A DNA stretch of 64,000 bases from Prochlorococcus sp. AG-436-C14 (GCA_003209755.1 QCPD01000006.1:37748-101747), one strand, 5' to 3'. Counted from the stretch's first letter, positions 49,671-59,875 are shown. Made by a program: numbers and translations. Notes: generated from the letters alone by a model not told the origin.

Positions 49671-50384
49671 TTAACTTGAATTAGATATTCTTGATCCAAT
49701 TGGTTCACCAGAAATAGCCTTAGCAATATTCCCAGGTTGGAAAATATTAAAAACAACTATGGGGATTTTATTATCTTTGCAAAGAGCAATAGCAGTGCTA
49801 TCCATTACTCCTATTTCGTTTGCTAATACATCTTGAAAGGTGAGATTGTCATATTTGACAGCATCAGAGAATTTTTTTGGATCTCGATCGTAAACCCCAT
49901 CAACTTTCGTAGCTTTGAACACAACTTCTGCGTTAATTTCAGCGGCCCTAAGAGCAGCAGTGGTATCAGTTGTAAAAAATGGATTGCCGCACCCACCTCC
50001 AAAAACTACTACCCTACCTTTCTCAAGATGTCTTATTGCTCTTCTTCTTATGTATGGTTCTGCAATCTGTTGCATGTCAATAGCAGATTGAACTCTTGTG
50101 GGTACTCCAGCTCTTTCCAATCCATCTTGAAGTGTAATTGCATTCATTACGGTTGCAAGCATTCCTACATAGTCAGCAGTGGCTCTATCCATGCCTGCAG
50201 CGGATCCTTTTAGACCTCTGAAAATATTTCCACCGCCAACCACAATTGCTATTTGCGTCCCATTCTCAACCACTTTTGAAACATCCTTAGCAATAGATTG
50301 AACAATTTCAGGATCAATTCCATAAGGTTTTTCTCCCATAAGAGCTTCACCACTGAGTTTTATAAGTGCTCTAGAGTATGCCAT
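49671..50384 (-). CDS. pyrH: UMP kinase
   Basis: 237 aa from the ATG at 50382-50384, giving [16 protein letters not shown], the normal N-terminus; the longer upstream reading adds unrelated residues. It has [11 protein letters not shown] near residue 55, [17 protein letters not shown] near 70, and the late [31 protein letters not shown]. It phosphorylates UMP to UDP, hexameric, usually allosterically controlled by GTP/UTP. Order pyrH-frr is conserved in bacteria. Confidence 0.97.
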   Translation of the reverse strand: MAYSRALIKLSGEALMGEKPYGIDPEIVQSIAKDVSKVVENGTQIAIVVGGGNIFRGLKGSAAGMDRATADYVGMLATVMNAITLQDGLERAGVPTRVQSAIDMQQIAEPYIRRRAIRHLEKGRVVVFGGGCGNPFFTTDTTAALRAAEINAEVVFKATKVDGVYDRDPKKFSDAVKYDNLTFQDVLANEIGVMDSTAIALCKDNKIPIVVFNIFQPGNIAKAISGEPIGSRISNSS

Positions 50385-50481
50385 TAAAAATTCATAACAA
50401 ATTGACAGTAGCAAGTCCTGGGAGAACGTCTTTATATCTGTATTGGATCCCTTGCGATGGAAATATTTTCAAGATTAGAGA

Positions 50482-51174
50482 TTAATATTCAATTCCTTCT
50501 TGTGCTTTTACTCCCTGCTCTCTAAAGGGATGGTGGATTAACTTCATTTCTGTCACAAGATCAGCTGAATCGATTAGTTTTTTTGAAGCTCCTCTTCCAG
50601 TCAAGACTACATGTGTAAGCTCGGGACGCAAATTTATGCCATTTATAATTTCATCTTCATCTATATATCCAAGTTTTATTGCAACAATGATCTCGTCTAA
50701 AATTATAAGTTTATAATTTGGGTCTTCAATATAAGAGACAGCCTTTATCCAACTTGACTTAACTAAATTTATATCTTTATTTCTATCTTGTGTTTCCCAT
50801 GTGAACCCTTCCCCACATGCATGAAACTTTAACTTATCCCCAAATATTTTCAATGCGAATAACTCACCTGGTTCCCAGCCACCTTTGATAAATTGAATGA
50901 TTGCAACTTTGTGGTTGTGACCAAGAGTTCTTAACCCCATTCCAAGAGCTGCTGTGGTTTTACCTTTTCCTTGACCTGTATTTATTATTATAAGGCCTTT
51001 TTCTTTATTTCTTTCTTTTAATCTTTGTGATTGAACCTCTTTTCTTTTTTTCATCCTTTCTCGATATTTTTTTTCGGTAATATTTGGTATTAAATTACCA
51101 CCTATTCCTATTTCTTCTGCTCTCTTATCCAGGTTATTAAGTCTTGAATCTTCTTTAGGAATTTTATTTTTCAT
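50482..51174 (-). CDS. cobO: Cob(I)yrinic acid a,c-diamide adenosyltransferase (CobO/BtuR)
   Basis: 230 aa. A charged, Lys/Arg-rich N-terminal extension precedes the P-loop INTGQGKGKTTAALGMGLRTLGH at about residues 63-85. Then follow VAIIQFIKGGWEPGE, LIILDEIIVAIKLGYI and LTHVVLTGRGASKKLIDSADLVTEM. It adenosylates cobalt in coenzyme-B12 synthesis. It lies between pyrH and the recombinase gene on the minus strand. Confidence 0.93.
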   Translation of the reverse strand: MKNKIPKEDSRLNNLDKRAEEIGIGGNLIPNITEKKYRERMKKRKEVQSQRLKERNKEKGLIIINTGQGKGKTTAALGMGLRTLGHNHKVAIIQFIKGGWEPGELFALKIFGDKLKFHACGEGFTWETQDRNKDINLVKSSWIKAVSYIEDPNYKLIILDEIIVAIKLGYIDEDEIINGINLRPELTHVVLTGRGASKKLIDSADLVTEMKLIHHPFREQGVKAQEGIEY

Positions 51175-51254
51175 TTCTTATGCTAAGAATATAAATTAAT
51201 GAAAAGAATAATTTATAGAAATGTGATAGCTATAAATATTAATTATTCTTCTTG

Positions 51255-52415
51255 TTAATATTTGCCTCTAGATAGTGCGCTATCAACAGCAATTTGCTGA
51301 TCTCTTCTTGTTATCCAATGATGATAGGTTTTTGTATGTATTGATACTGAGTGTCCCATCATCTTTGCAGCTACAGTATTTGGTAGACCTATTAAGATTG
51401 TCCTGATTGCCCATGCATGTCTTAAATCGTAGGGGGTGAAAGATATTTTATATCTTCTAAATTGTTCAGATACTCTTCTTCCTATATGTTGAAGAGTTGT
51501 CTCTTTTAGATCTGTTTTAATATCTGGAAGCAAATCTGAAGTATCACTTCTGTTATCTAGCTGAAATAAATCAACCCATTCAGGATGAAATGGCCAAACT
51601 TGATGCTCTCCTGTTTTTGTGTTTGGGAAAACACGAAGTATTTTATCCCCGTCTTTTTTTAAACAAGATAAGTCACTAAAAAAGACTTCATGATTTCTAA
51701 GCCCATAGGTTGCCATTAACCCAAAAACAAATCTCCATTTTGGATTTGGTATTAATTGAAAGCTATTAATAATTTCTTCATCACTAGGTAATTCTCTGAA
51801 ATTAGATTCGTGTATTCCATAACCACTTTGAAGTTGTTTCCAGTTCTCAGGTAGTTCTAATTTAAGATGTCTTGCCAAAGCGCTTAAAGCAATTCCACAT
51901 TGTTGCCTGCTCCTTGAATTCTCTTTGTAACTTAAAAGGATTTTCACTAGAAGCTCCTCGTTTAATTTAAGGGAAGATTTATGACTTAATACGATTAACC
52001 TTTTCAAATATGGTTTGTAAGCAGACTGCCAAGTGCTAATCATTCCGGATGATGATTTGCTCCTAGAAGTATCAGAAAAAAATTGTCTTTTAAAGCTTTC
52101 TATTTCGTTTCTTACTACTGAGTTATTACTCTTTATTGATGAGATAGCTTTTTCTTTAATCCAATGAGACCAGGAGAATTGATTTTTTTTAAGTTGAAAA
52201 TCGATTAATTCTATAGCTTTTTTAGCCTCTTCTAAACCGTTAATGTTGCATGGGAGTTTAAGACTTATTCTTTGAACTTTAGAAAGATGATGAAATTTTT
52301 TATCGGGCAAAGCACCTCGAATGTTTAAAACTTTACCCCTTTTCTCAATTCTTAGATTGATTCCCTTTGATTCAAGGTCTTGGTTGATATCTAATAACTT
52401 TTGATTCTCGTCCAT
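51255..52415 (-). CDS. Tyrosine recombinase/integrase family protein
   Basis: 386 aa. The C-terminal catalytic domain keeps the tyrosine-recombinase set: Arg in ATYGLRNHEVFF, Lys in the beta-hairpin FPNTKTGEHQ, the DLRHAWAIR block (the usual first His of HxLRH is Tyr-Asp here), His in KMMGHSVSIHT, and the nucleophilic Tyr of KTYHHW. The N-terminal 200 residues look like arm- and core-binding domains. It is upstream of hemH and has no neighbouring prophage genes, att-like repeats or tRNA. I believe it is a core marine-cyanobacterial gene rather than a young island integrase. Confidence 0.85.
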   Translation of the reverse strand: MDENQKLLDINQDLESKGINLRIEKRGKVLNIRGALPDKKFHHLSKVQRISLKLPCNINGLEEAKKAIELIDFQLKKNQFSWSHWIKEKAISSIKSNNSVVRNEIESFKRQFFSDTSRSKSSSGMISTWQSAYKPYLKRLIVLSHKSSLKLNEELLVKILLSYKENSRSRQQCGIALSALARHLKLELPENWKQLQSGYGIHESNFRELPSDEEIINSFQLIPNPKWRFVFGLMATYGLRNHEVFFSDLSCLKKDGDKILRVFPNTKTGEHQVWPFHPEWVDLFQLDNRSDTSDLLPDIKTDLKETTLQHIGRRVSEQFRRYKISFTPYDLRHAWAIRTILIGLPNTVAAKMMGHSVSIHTKTYHHWITRRDQQIAVDSALSRGKY

Positions 52416-52486
52416 GATCCTGTAAATTTAGCTAGATTTACCTTGATAAGGGTTTGTATAACCTTTTATAAGGAGTTTTTTCTAAA

Positions 52487-53662
52487 ATGGCTCGGGTTGG
52501 TGTCCTCTTATTAAATCTCGGAGGTCCTGAGAGGATTAAGGATGTTGGACCATTTTTATATAATTTATTTTCAGATCCAGAGATAATTCGTTTACCAGTC
52601 CGTGCTTTTCAAAAACCTCTGGCTTGGCTTATTAGCTTATTAAGAAGTAGTAAATCACAAGAGGCATACAAATCGATTGGAGGTGGATCACCTTTACGCC
52701 GTATCACTGAGCAGCAAGCAAGAGAACTTCAAAGTTATCTTAGAAACATAGGAATTGATGCCACAACATATGTTGCGATGAGGTATTGGCATCCATTTAC
52801 TGAGTCAGCAGTAGCGGATATTAAGGCTGATGGTGTTAGTAAAGTTGTTGTTTTGCCCCTTTATCCCCATTTTTCAATAAGTACAAGTGGATCCAGTTTT
52901 AGAGAATTAAAAAGGTTAAGAGATGGAGACTCTGAGTTTGAAAAATTATCAATCCGTTGTATTCGAAGTTGGTTTGATCATCCAGCTTATGTATCTTCAA
53001 TGGCTGAATTAATCAAGAAACAAATCCTTTCTTGTGACTTACCTCAAGAGGCGCACGTCTTTTTTACAGCGCATGGTGTTCCTAAAAGCTATGTCGAAGA
53101 AGCTGGCGATCCTTATCAAGATCAAATACAAAACTGCTCACTTTTGATTATTGACCAACTTGAAAATTCCCTTGGATTCACTAATTCATTCTCACTAGCT
53201 TATCAAAGCCGAGTGGGTCCAGAAGAGTGGTTAAAACCATATACAGAGGAAGTCCTAGAAAAATTAGGAAAATCTGGCGTCAAGGAACTTGTTGTAGTTC
53301 CAATAAGTTTTGTCAGTGAGCATATTGAAACGCTCCAAGAGATTGATATTGAGTACAAAGAAATTGCAAATAAAAATGGAATTGTTAATTTTAAGAGAGT
53401 TCCAGCACTAGATACCTATCCACTTTTTATTCAAGGATTGGCAGATCTGGTTTCTTCTTGCTTAAACGGCGAGGGGATTAGTTTAGAGGAAGCATCAAAA
53501 TTGCCAGAAAGAGTAAAACTTTATCCTCAAGAGAAATGGCAATGGGGATGGAATAACAGCTCTGAAGTTTGGAATGGAAGAGTTGCAATGATTGTTTTTC
53601 TTTGTTTTTTGATGGAATTAATAATTGGTGGAGGACCTTTACACCAAATAGGATTGTTGTAA
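52487..53662 (+). CDS. hemH: Ferrochelatase with C-terminal CAB/HLIP-like membrane helix
   Basis: 391 aa. The ferrochelatase core has [13 protein letters not shown] at the start, the metal-site His and Glu in [18 protein letters not shown] (about residues 190-208), and [18 protein letters not shown] near 265. After a linker, residues about 355-391 form a chlorophyll-binding-like helix with [18 protein letters not shown], resembling HLIPs. This tail is typical of cyanobacterial and plastid type II ferrochelatases and may couple haem synthesis to chlorophyll. It is divergent from the recombinase gene. Confidence 0.96.
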   Translation: MARVGVLLLNLGGPERIKDVGPFLYNLFSDPEIIRLPVRAFQKPLAWLISLLRSSKSQEAYKSIGGGSPLRRITEQQARELQSYLRNIGIDATTYVAMRYWHPFTESAVADIKADGVSKVVVLPLYPHFSISTSGSSFRELKRLRDGDSEFEKLSIRCIRSWFDHPAYVSSMAELIKKQILSCDLPQEAHVFFTAHGVPKSYVEEAGDPYQDQIQNCSLLIIDQLENSLGFTNSFSLAYQSRVGPEEWLKPYTEEVLEKLGKSGVKELVVVPISFVSEHIETLQEIDIEYKEIANKNGIVNFKRVPALDTYPLFIQGLADLVSSCLNGEGISLEEASKLPERVKLYPQEKWQWGWNNSSEVWNGRVAMIVFLCFLMELIIGGGPLHQIGLL

Positions 53663-53807
53663 AGAATTAAAATAACTATTTATGTTGGTTAATTTGATAA
53701 TCAGCCTGTTATTAGAATTTAGAAAATTTAATTAAATCTTGGCTTGTTTTAGTTTAATTGAAATTAAGCATACTAAGATTTATTGTTAGTTTAGATTTTC
53801 TCCTGCC

Positions 53808-55571
53808 GTGACCCTGACTTCTACACCTAATCAAATAGGAGATTCAGGAACAAAAGCTCATCATGATATGTCAGGAGCTGATGCCTTGATGGATTCTCTT
53901 CGAAGGCATGGCGTAGATACTATTTTTGGTTATCCAGGTGGAGCAATCCTCCCAATATATGATGCCGTTTTTAAAGCTGAGCAAGAGGGTTGGTTAAGAC
54001 ATATTCTTGTTCGACATGAGCAAGGTGGAACTCATGCCGCAGATGGTTTCGCTAGAGCAACAGGGAAAGTAGGAGTTTGTTTTGGAACATCAGGGCCTGG
54101 AGCTACGAATCTAGTCACAGGGATAGCCACTGCTCAAATGGATTCTGTACCTCTTGTTGTGATAACAGGACAAGTTCCTAGACCTGCTATTGGTACTGAT
54201 GCTTTTCAAGAAACAGATATTTTTGGCATAACACTTCCTATCGTTAAACATTCATGGGTTGTTAGAGATCCATCTGAAATTGCAAAAGTTGTAGCTCAAG
54301 CTTTTCTTATTGCCTCATCGGGTAGACCAGGACCTGTTTTGATTGACATACCAAAAGATGTTGGACAAGAGATGTTTAAATATCTTCCTGTTGAGCCAGG
54401 TTCAATAAAACCACCAGGCTTTGAACTACCATTCGCGCCAGAACACAAAGCCATAAGTGCAGCTTTAGATTTAATTGAAAAGGCTGAACAACCACTCCTT
54501 TACGTTGGAGGGGGTGTTATTTCTTCTGGGTCTCATGAAACTCTAGCCGCGATTGCTAATAGATATCAAATACCCGTAACAACAACTTTGATGGGGAAAG
54601 GCGCGTTTGATGAACGTGAACCTTTGTCTGTTGGGATGCTTGGAATGCATGGAACAGCTTACGCAAACTTTGCTGTAACTGAATGTGATTTGTTGATTGC
54701 TATTGGGGCAAGATTTGATGACAGAGTTACAGGTAAATTAGATACTTTTGCCCCCAACGCAAAAGTAATTCATTTTGAGATCGATCCAGCTGAAATAAAT
54801 AAAAATAGAGCAGTTGAAGTCTCTGTATTAGGTGACGTTGGAATTAGCCTTGTTAAATTATTAGATCTCAGTAACCAAAGGAAAATAAATCCAAGAACTT
54901 CTATCTGGCTCAACAAAATTAAAAACTGGAAAAATAATTTTCCTTTAATCACTCCACCAAAAGAAGGAGAGATTTATCCACAGGAAGTATTAATCGCTTT
55001 AAGAGATTTGGCTCAAGATGCTTACATTACAACTGATGTTGGACAACATCAGATGTGGGCAGCTCAATATTTGCTGAATGGACCAAGACAATGGATTAGC
55101 AGTGCTGGACTTGGAACAATGGGTTTTGGAATGCCCGCTGCAATGGGAGTCAAAGTTGCTTTGCCTAAGGAGCAAGTCATTTGTATCGCAGGAGATGCAA
55201 GTATCCTTATGAACATTCAGGAGCTTGGAACTATTGCTCAATACAAGTTGAATTTAAAAGTAATTATCATCAATAATCATTGGCAGGGGATGGTTAGGCA
55301 ATGGCAAGAAAGTTTTTATGATGAACGATATTCGGCGTCTAACATGTCTGTTGGGGAACCTGACTTTATTTCGTTATCTAAGGCTTTTGGGATTGAGGGC
55401 ATTGTAATTACAGAAAGAGATGACTTAATACCTCAACTTCAGAAAGCCTTGGCTCATGAAGGACCTGTTCTAGTAAACGTTAATGTAAGAAAAGGTGAAA
55501 ATTGTTATCCAATGGTACCACCAGGGAAAAGTAATGCCCAAATGGTTGGGATACCTGATATTCATAAATAA
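53808..55571 (+). CDS. ilvB: Acetolactate synthase, large subunit
   Basis: 587 aa, GTG start at 53808. TPP-dependent enzyme with [13 protein letters not shown], the catalytic Glu in [18 protein letters not shown], the central FAD domain ([10 protein letters not shown]), and the C-terminal TPP motif [33 protein letters not shown]. It makes acetolactate and acetohydroxybutyrate for valine, leucine and isoleucine. The small regulatory subunit gene is not in this window. Confidence 0.97.
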   Translation: MTLTSTPNQIGDSGTKAHHDMSGADALMDSLRRHGVDTIFGYPGGAILPIYDAVFKAEQEGWLRHILVRHEQGGTHAADGFARATGKVGVCFGTSGPGATNLVTGIATAQMDSVPLVVITGQVPRPAIGTDAFQETDIFGITLPIVKHSWVVRDPSEIAKVVAQAFLIASSGRPGPVLIDIPKDVGQEMFKYLPVEPGSIKPPGFELPFAPEHKAISAALDLIEKAEQPLLYVGGGVISSGSHETLAAIANRYQIPVTTTLMGKGAFDEREPLSVGMLGMHGTAYANFAVTECDLLIAIGARFDDRVTGKLDTFAPNAKVIHFEIDPAEINKNRAVEVSVLGDVGISLVKLLDLSNQRKINPRTSIWLNKIKNWKNNFPLITPPKEGEIYPQEVLIALRDLAQDAYITTDVGQHQMWAAQYLLNGPRQWISSAGLGTMGFGMPAAMGVKVALPKEQVICIAGDASILMNIQELGTIAQYKLNLKVIIINNHWQGMVRQWQESFYDERYSASNMSVGEPDFISLSKAFGIEGIVITERDDLIPQLQKALAHEGPVLVNVNVRKGENCYPMVPPGKSNAQMVGIPDIHK

Positions 55572-55587
55572 TTTTAACAAATTCTTT

Positions 55588-55935
55588 ATGAATAATTTTT
55601 ATACAAAAACTTTAATCTTATTTATATCTTTTTTTTGTTTTTTTTCTCAAGTCTATGCGGCAGAAATTTTGCAAGTCACCAGTTCTTCTGTTTTATTAAT
55701 TGGAGATAACAATCGTACATATACTGTGAAACTAGCATGCACAGATATCAACCCTGATTTAGAAGAAAAATCAGTTATTTGGTTAAAAAAACAACTACCA
55801 AGAGGTACAAAAATAAATTTAAAACCTAAAGGATCACTAGATGGCATTCTACTTGCGAAAGTTATTCCATTTAATAGTAATATTGATATAACTGAGAAAT
55901 ATATAAATGAAGGGTTAGCAACAAATAACTGTTAA
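55588..55935 (+). CDS. Small secreted protein, SNase-like fold suspected
   Basis: 115 aa from the ATG at 55588. The first 22 residues are a signal peptide (YTKTLILFISFFCFFSQVYA, cleaving before AEI). The mature part has LQVTSSSVLLIGDNNRTYTVKLACTDINP and KGSLDGILLAKVI, with two Cys; this resembles the beta-barrel of staphylococcal-nuclease-like domains. It is too short and lacks a clear full set of catalytic Arg/Asp/Glu, so nuclease activity is not claimed. The gene lies 16 bp after ilvB. Confidence 0.75.
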   Translation: MNNFYTKTLILFISFFCFFSQVYAAEILQVTSSSVLLIGDNNRTYTVKLACTDINPDLEEKSVIWLKKQLPRGTKINLKPKGSLDGILLAKVIPFNSNIDITEKYINEGLATNNC

Positions 55936-55963
55936 TTAATTATTCAATTTTTAAATTCTATGA

Positions 55964-56620
55964 TTATGAATATATGCAACTCTATTGTCTTGAATTAGTT
56001 TTATCTCTTCTGAAAGAATTAAATAGATTTGGATTTGAGTATGTGCAAATTCTATTTAGATTGATTTGATGTTGTTTTATACCTTCTTTATGTAATTGTA
56101 AGATAGCAGCAGCTTGTATATCAATGAGTATTTTATTAGGGTTGAGATTTTTTTTGAATAATTACATCTTCAAATTTTTTTCTCAACTTGAAATTTGTCG
56201 CCACTGATAGAAGGTCCTATTGCAATAATTAAATTATTTTTCTTAGACCCAATTCCTTCTAATCTTTTTGAGATAATCATATTTCTAATACCTTTTAAGC
56301 CAGAATGAAAAGCTGCGATATTTCTTGTCTTTATATTAGCAATTAGTATAGGAATACAAGCTGCTGTGTATACTCACAAGCTTTGAAATTGCTCTTTCGT
56401 TATTAAAGAATCGGCAATCTTAGGCTTTAAGTTTAATGTATTATTCACCTGAGTTACTTTATCGCTATGTACTTGCTTCGCATAATGAATATTAGAAAAT
56501 AGATTTAGTTGATTCTATAATTCTATAGGCTCATTATTTTTTAGATTTTTTCGTGAAGAATACATGTATAAAATTATTTTCTCTTAATAAATCAGACTGA
56601 AATAAATTGATAACCTTATA
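55964..56620 (-). pseudogene. Decayed PgeF/laccase-domain (polyphenol oxidase, COG1496) gene
   Basis: Reading the minus strand in shifting frames restores the family N- to C-terminus: SDLLRENNFIHG and FFTKKSKNN near 56550-56590, EPIELI and SNIHYAKQVHSDKV near 56460-56520, IADSLITKEQFQSL, IPILIANIKTRNIAAFHSGLKG, LIIAIGPSISGDKFQVE, and at the end NRICTYSNPNLFNSFRRDK and SCIYS with a TAA at 55964-55966. At least six stops or shifts interrupt it. The usual TADCVP metal motif reads TAACIP. The family (YfiH/YlmD, PgeF) corrects L-Ser misincorporated into peptidoglycan stems. Neighbours are the small secreted protein and Tab2 genes. Confidence 0.82.
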
Positions 56621-56695
56621 AGTTAATAATCTCATTTTTATGATTCTTCCTTTAATCCCATAAATCTATTTGAACTGTGTCGTTAGGGAAAATTG

Positions 56696-57583
56696 TTAAA
56701 TCTCTCCTATATCTTTTAGCATCCAAAAACCATCTAGAGAATTTTCTTCAGGACTTTTTTGAACTGAAATAAATTGAAGTCCATCTGCATCTAGTTTCGT
56801 ATTTAGAAAATTATTTTCAATAGCTTTTTTTGCTTCTTCTTCGACATCGGTTACTAACCATCTATCAGCTTGTCCTGCTTCTAAAATAATTTGGGTCCCT
56901 TCTATTAAAAGCTTTGCTGGCTCAAGTCCCCCTAGCCAAGCTGCAAGTGCTAAGGATCTTTTTGGACTAAAAAGTCTAATACCTGGAATAGAAATATTTT
57001 GATTAATTGAATCTTTTATGGGTATTAAATTGGAAAACTCTATTTCCCATTCATCAGCCTCTCTAAGTGTATTTAGAGAAAGGGAAGCAAAACTCCAAGA
57101 GTCACCTCTTACTTCCTCAGGTAACGGGATGGCTTGGTTTGTAATTGGATTTGAAGGAGGAGCTAGATTAACGCCGATATATCCTTTTTGCTGAGGATAA
57201 AAATTCCTTTCTCTATCAATAATCCACTCCAATAATGAATATGTTCTTCTGCTAGAAATAAGTTCAATTCCTATTTGATCTGCTGCACGCTTTATCATTG
57301 TTTTCATAGAAGATCGCCAACAACGAATAACGGAAGGTTTATCCCAACCCTGTAAATAAGCTGCATCAATAGCTTCCTCTAATGCATCTTTTAACCAAAT
57401 AGAATTAACACTTGATGCTGGACATATCTTTTCCCATTTAAATGTTTTCGTATCTTTAAAATTATTTGTAGATGTAATTAATAATTCCCATCTTTTTTTT
57501 CCATTTTCATCAATTATTGGGCGGGAATAAAAGTCTATTTCCCAGTTTGTGTTTTTTAAATCAGATTTTTTGGATGTAATCAC
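56696..57583 (-). CDS. Tab2/Atab2 family protein
   Basis: 295 aa. The N-terminus has WEIDFYSRPIIDENGKKRWELLI (residues 14-36), then VIRCWRSSMKTMIKRAADQIGIELISSRRTYSLLEWI and the GYIGVNLAPP, PLPEEVRGDSWSFASL blocks, all characteristic of the Tab2 family. In algae and plants this family controls translation of a PSI mRNA (psaB); in cyanobacteria it is thought to assist PSI or photosystem assembly. It lies 22 bp after the S1 gene on the same strand. Confidence 0.88.
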   Translation of the reverse strand: MITSKKSDLKNTNWEIDFYSRPIIDENGKKRWELLITSTNNFKDTKTFKWEKICPASSVNSIWLKDALEEAIDAAYLQGWDKPSVIRCWRSSMKTMIKRAADQIGIELISSRRTYSLLEWIIDRERNFYPQQKGYIGVNLAPPSNPITNQAIPLPEEVRGDSWSFASLSLNTLREADEWEIEFSNLIPIKDSINQNISIPGIRLFSPKRSLALAAWLGGLEPAKLLIEGTQIILEAGQADRWLVTDVEEEAKKAIENNFLNTKLDADGLQFISVQKSPEENSLDGFWMLKDIGEI

Positions 57584-57605
57584 AATTTTATTTTTTCAAT
57601 TTAAG

Positions 57606-58901
57606 TTATGAGGATAAGTTGATGTCTTTCTCTTCCTTTTGAGGATCAACTTTTTCTTTATTCAAGCTATTTCGCGCTTTAATTGCTCGCTCCTCAGCCT
57701 CTTCCATAACTTTTGTTTTGTCAGTAATAAGTTCTCCCGGAGGACCTTCTAAAAGAGCTGTATTCAATCCAATTCGTCCGCGAGAAGGGTCTAAATCAGT
57801 TATTAGAGCTTTGATGGACTCGCCTGTTTGAAAAACTTCTCTAAGGCTTCTCATGCTTCCATTGGTTACCATTGAATGATGCAATAAGCCACTGACGCCC
57901 TTCAAATCAACAAAAAAACCATAAGGTTTTATGGTTAAGATTTCACCCTCGATTAATTGTCCAATTTCTAATTCTGAAAATCTTGAAGCAATTGCAGCTT
58001 TCTTTTCGGAGAGAACAAGTTTTCTTCTTTCTGGATTGACCTCCAAAAAAGCAGTATTAATTGTCTTTGAAACAAGAGATTGATGATTCTCTCCATCTTC
58101 AAGTTGAGATCTAGGAATAAAACCTCTTAAACCTTCGAAGTCGCAAGTAACACCCCCACGGTTAAAACCATTTATTTTAACTCGAATAACTTTTCCTTCT
58201 TTTGCAAGATTTTGAACTTTTTCCCAGCTTTTTCTTAGTTCTAGCGCCCTACAACTGATTGTTACCATCCCATCTGCATTTTGTTCTCTAGTAACAAGAA
58301 CTTCGACTTGTAGTCCTTTTGGGAAACGCTCTTTTAAATTTGTAATTACACCTAAACCACATTCATTTTTCGGCATGAATCCAGGAGCTTTTCCACCTAT
58401 GTCTACGTAAATACCATCACTTTCAACTGCAATCACTGAACCTTTTGCAATTTCTCCAGTCGTACCGATTGGTTGATTCTCTTCTAAGGCTGCTAAGAAT
58501 TCGTCTTCATCAAAATCAAATTCATCAACTTTTCTACTTTTTTGTTCAAAAACATTTTGATCATCAAAAGCTTTAATATTTTTTTTATTATCAGAATTGT
58601 TATTAGATCTCAGAAGATCTCCCATTGTCGTTGTAAGAAAAGTATTACTAGATTCTTCCTGGGTTATTTTTTGCTGTTCAGGTGCTTTCTTTAATTTAGA
58701 AATTTCTTTTTCAGCTAGAACTTTTTCATTAAATCTTATATCTTTAGTTTGCTCAGAGCGCTCTTTTTCAGATGATCTTTCATTGATTATTTCTTCTTCA
58801 GTCTTTCGACTGATATGCATAACCTGCAATGGCTTGCGCGGTGCATTTATTGCCGGCCTTGGGGGAGTTGCTTTTTTAGGCTGAGGATCTGACCCGGCCA
58901 T
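57606..58901 (-). CDS. 30S ribosomal protein S1 homologue
   Basis: 431 aa from the ATG at 58899-58901 (AGSDPQPKKATPPRP); the longer open frame to 59093 lacks conserved sequence. A Lys/Ser/Asp-rich N-terminal tail of about 155 residues precedes three S1 domains: GSVIAVESDGIYVDIGGKAPG, KVIRVKINGFNRGGVTCDFEGLRGFIP, and LIEGEILTIKPYGFFVDLKGVSGLLH. The tail is longer than in the compact S1 type. It binds mRNA on the 30S subunit or acts as an RNA-binding regulator. I cannot say whether it is the rps1a or rps1b type. Tab2 follows 22 bp downstream. Confidence 0.88.
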   Translation of the reverse strand: MAGSDPQPKKATPPRPAINAPRKPLQVMHISRKTEEEIINERSSEKERSEQTKDIRFNEKVLAEKEISKLKKAPEQQKITQEESSNTFLTTTMGDLLRSNNNSDNKKNIKAFDDQNVFEQKSRKVDEFDFDEDEFLAALEENQPIGTTGEIAKGSVIAVESDGIYVDIGGKAPGFMPKNECGLGVITNLKERFPKGLQVEVLVTREQNADGMVTISCRALELRKSWEKVQNLAKEGKVIRVKINGFNRGGVTCDFEGLRGFIPRSQLEDGENHQSLVSKTINTAFLEVNPERRKLVLSEKKAAIASRFSELEIGQLIEGEILTIKPYGFFVDLKGVSGLLHHSMVTNGSMRSLREVFQTGESIKALITDLDPSRGRIGLNTALLEGPPGELITDKTKVMEEAEERAIKARNSLNKEKVDPQKEEKDINLSS

Positions 58902-59003
58902 AATACCCTTTGTAATAAGTGAAACATTCTTACAGTCAAGGGTAAGTTGTTTTTTAATTATTAGGAGATTTCTATCATTTTCCAAACTCGTCGATTTGAG
59001 CAT

Positions 59004-59780
59004 TTGACCTGGCCTGAGGCTTCTAAAGCCGCTTCGGAGAAAGGATCTACATTGGTTTGGCCCTTTGGTGCATGTGAACAACATGGACCTCATTTACCTT
59101 TAATTACTGATACTTTTTTTGCTGAAAAAATTTTAATCAAGACTCTTGAAAGGTTGCCAGAAAACATGCCGATATGGATGATGCCATCTCAATCAATTGG
59201 TTTTTCTCCTGAGCATCAGGCTTTCCCAGGAACTTTGTCCTTATCAGCTGATGTTTTGCTTTCAATGGTTACTGATGTTGGCCAGCAAATAGCATCTATG
59301 GGATTTAATAGATTAGTTTTTTTTAACGCTCATGGTGGGCAAATTGGTCTGCTCCAAGCTGTTTCGAGGCAACTTAGAATCCAATGTCCTTCTCTTGCTG
59401 TATTGCCTTGTTTCCTTTGGAGCGGTGTCCCAGAATTAGATCAACTTTTACCTGAAAAAGAGGTAGAAGAAGGACTTCATGCGGCACTAGCGGAAACAAG
59501 TCTAATGTTGCACATGGCTGGAGATTTGGTAAGGAATGATTCTTATTTAGAAAAAAAGGATGTAGATCAAGAAATAGTTACTATTCCAAAAGGTTGGAGC
59601 CTTGAGGGAGCCTCGCCATGTGCATGGCTAACTGAAGATTTGAGTTCCTCTGGAATTATTGGTGATGCAAGTTCTTCAAACCCTGTGTTGGGTGCCGCTT
59701 TGGAAAATGCACTAATAGTTCATTGGAAGTCCCTATTTGCAAGCCTTTTGAACAGTGATTGGCCTCCAGTCATGTCTTGA
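59004..59780 (+). CDS. Creatininase family protein
   Basis: 258 aa from the TTG at 59004, but conserved sequence and the Shine-Dalgarno place the true start upstream (see findings). The metal-binding WPFGACEQHGPHLPLITDTFFAE is near the N-terminus, and FNRLVFFNAHGGQIGLLQAVSR and LHAALAETSLML carry further ligands. Members are amidohydrolases such as creatininase, formamide hydrolases and MftE-like enzymes; the substrate here is unknown. It is divergent from the S1 gene. Confidence 0.88.
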   Translation: MTWPEASKAASEKGSTLVWPFGACEQHGPHLPLITDTFFAEKILIKTLERLPENMPIWMMPSQSIGFSPEHQAFPGTLSLSADVLLSMVTDVGQQIASMGFNRLVFFNAHGGQIGLLQAVSRQLRIQCPSLAVLPCFLWSGVPELDQLLPEKEVEEGLHAALAETSLMLHMAGDLVRNDSYLEKKDVDQEIVTIPKGWSLEGASPCAWLTEDLSSSGIIGDASSSNPVLGAALENALIVHWKSLFASLLNSDWPPVMS

Positions 59781-59875
59781 ATACCTGTTTCTACCAGTTA
59801 AGTTGTGGTAACTGAACTACCATTTTGCGTTTAATTCTGTAAGATCACTCAGATTGACAAATTTCTAATAGATCT

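Noticed and set aside
51255..52415. Prophage or genomic island around the integrase
   Set aside because: Neighbouring genes are core metabolic and translation genes with no phage genes or repeats.
58902..59093. N-terminal extension of the S1 protein
   Set aside because: The added residues overlap the creatininase gene and lack any conserved sequence; the ATG at 58901 gives a normal start.
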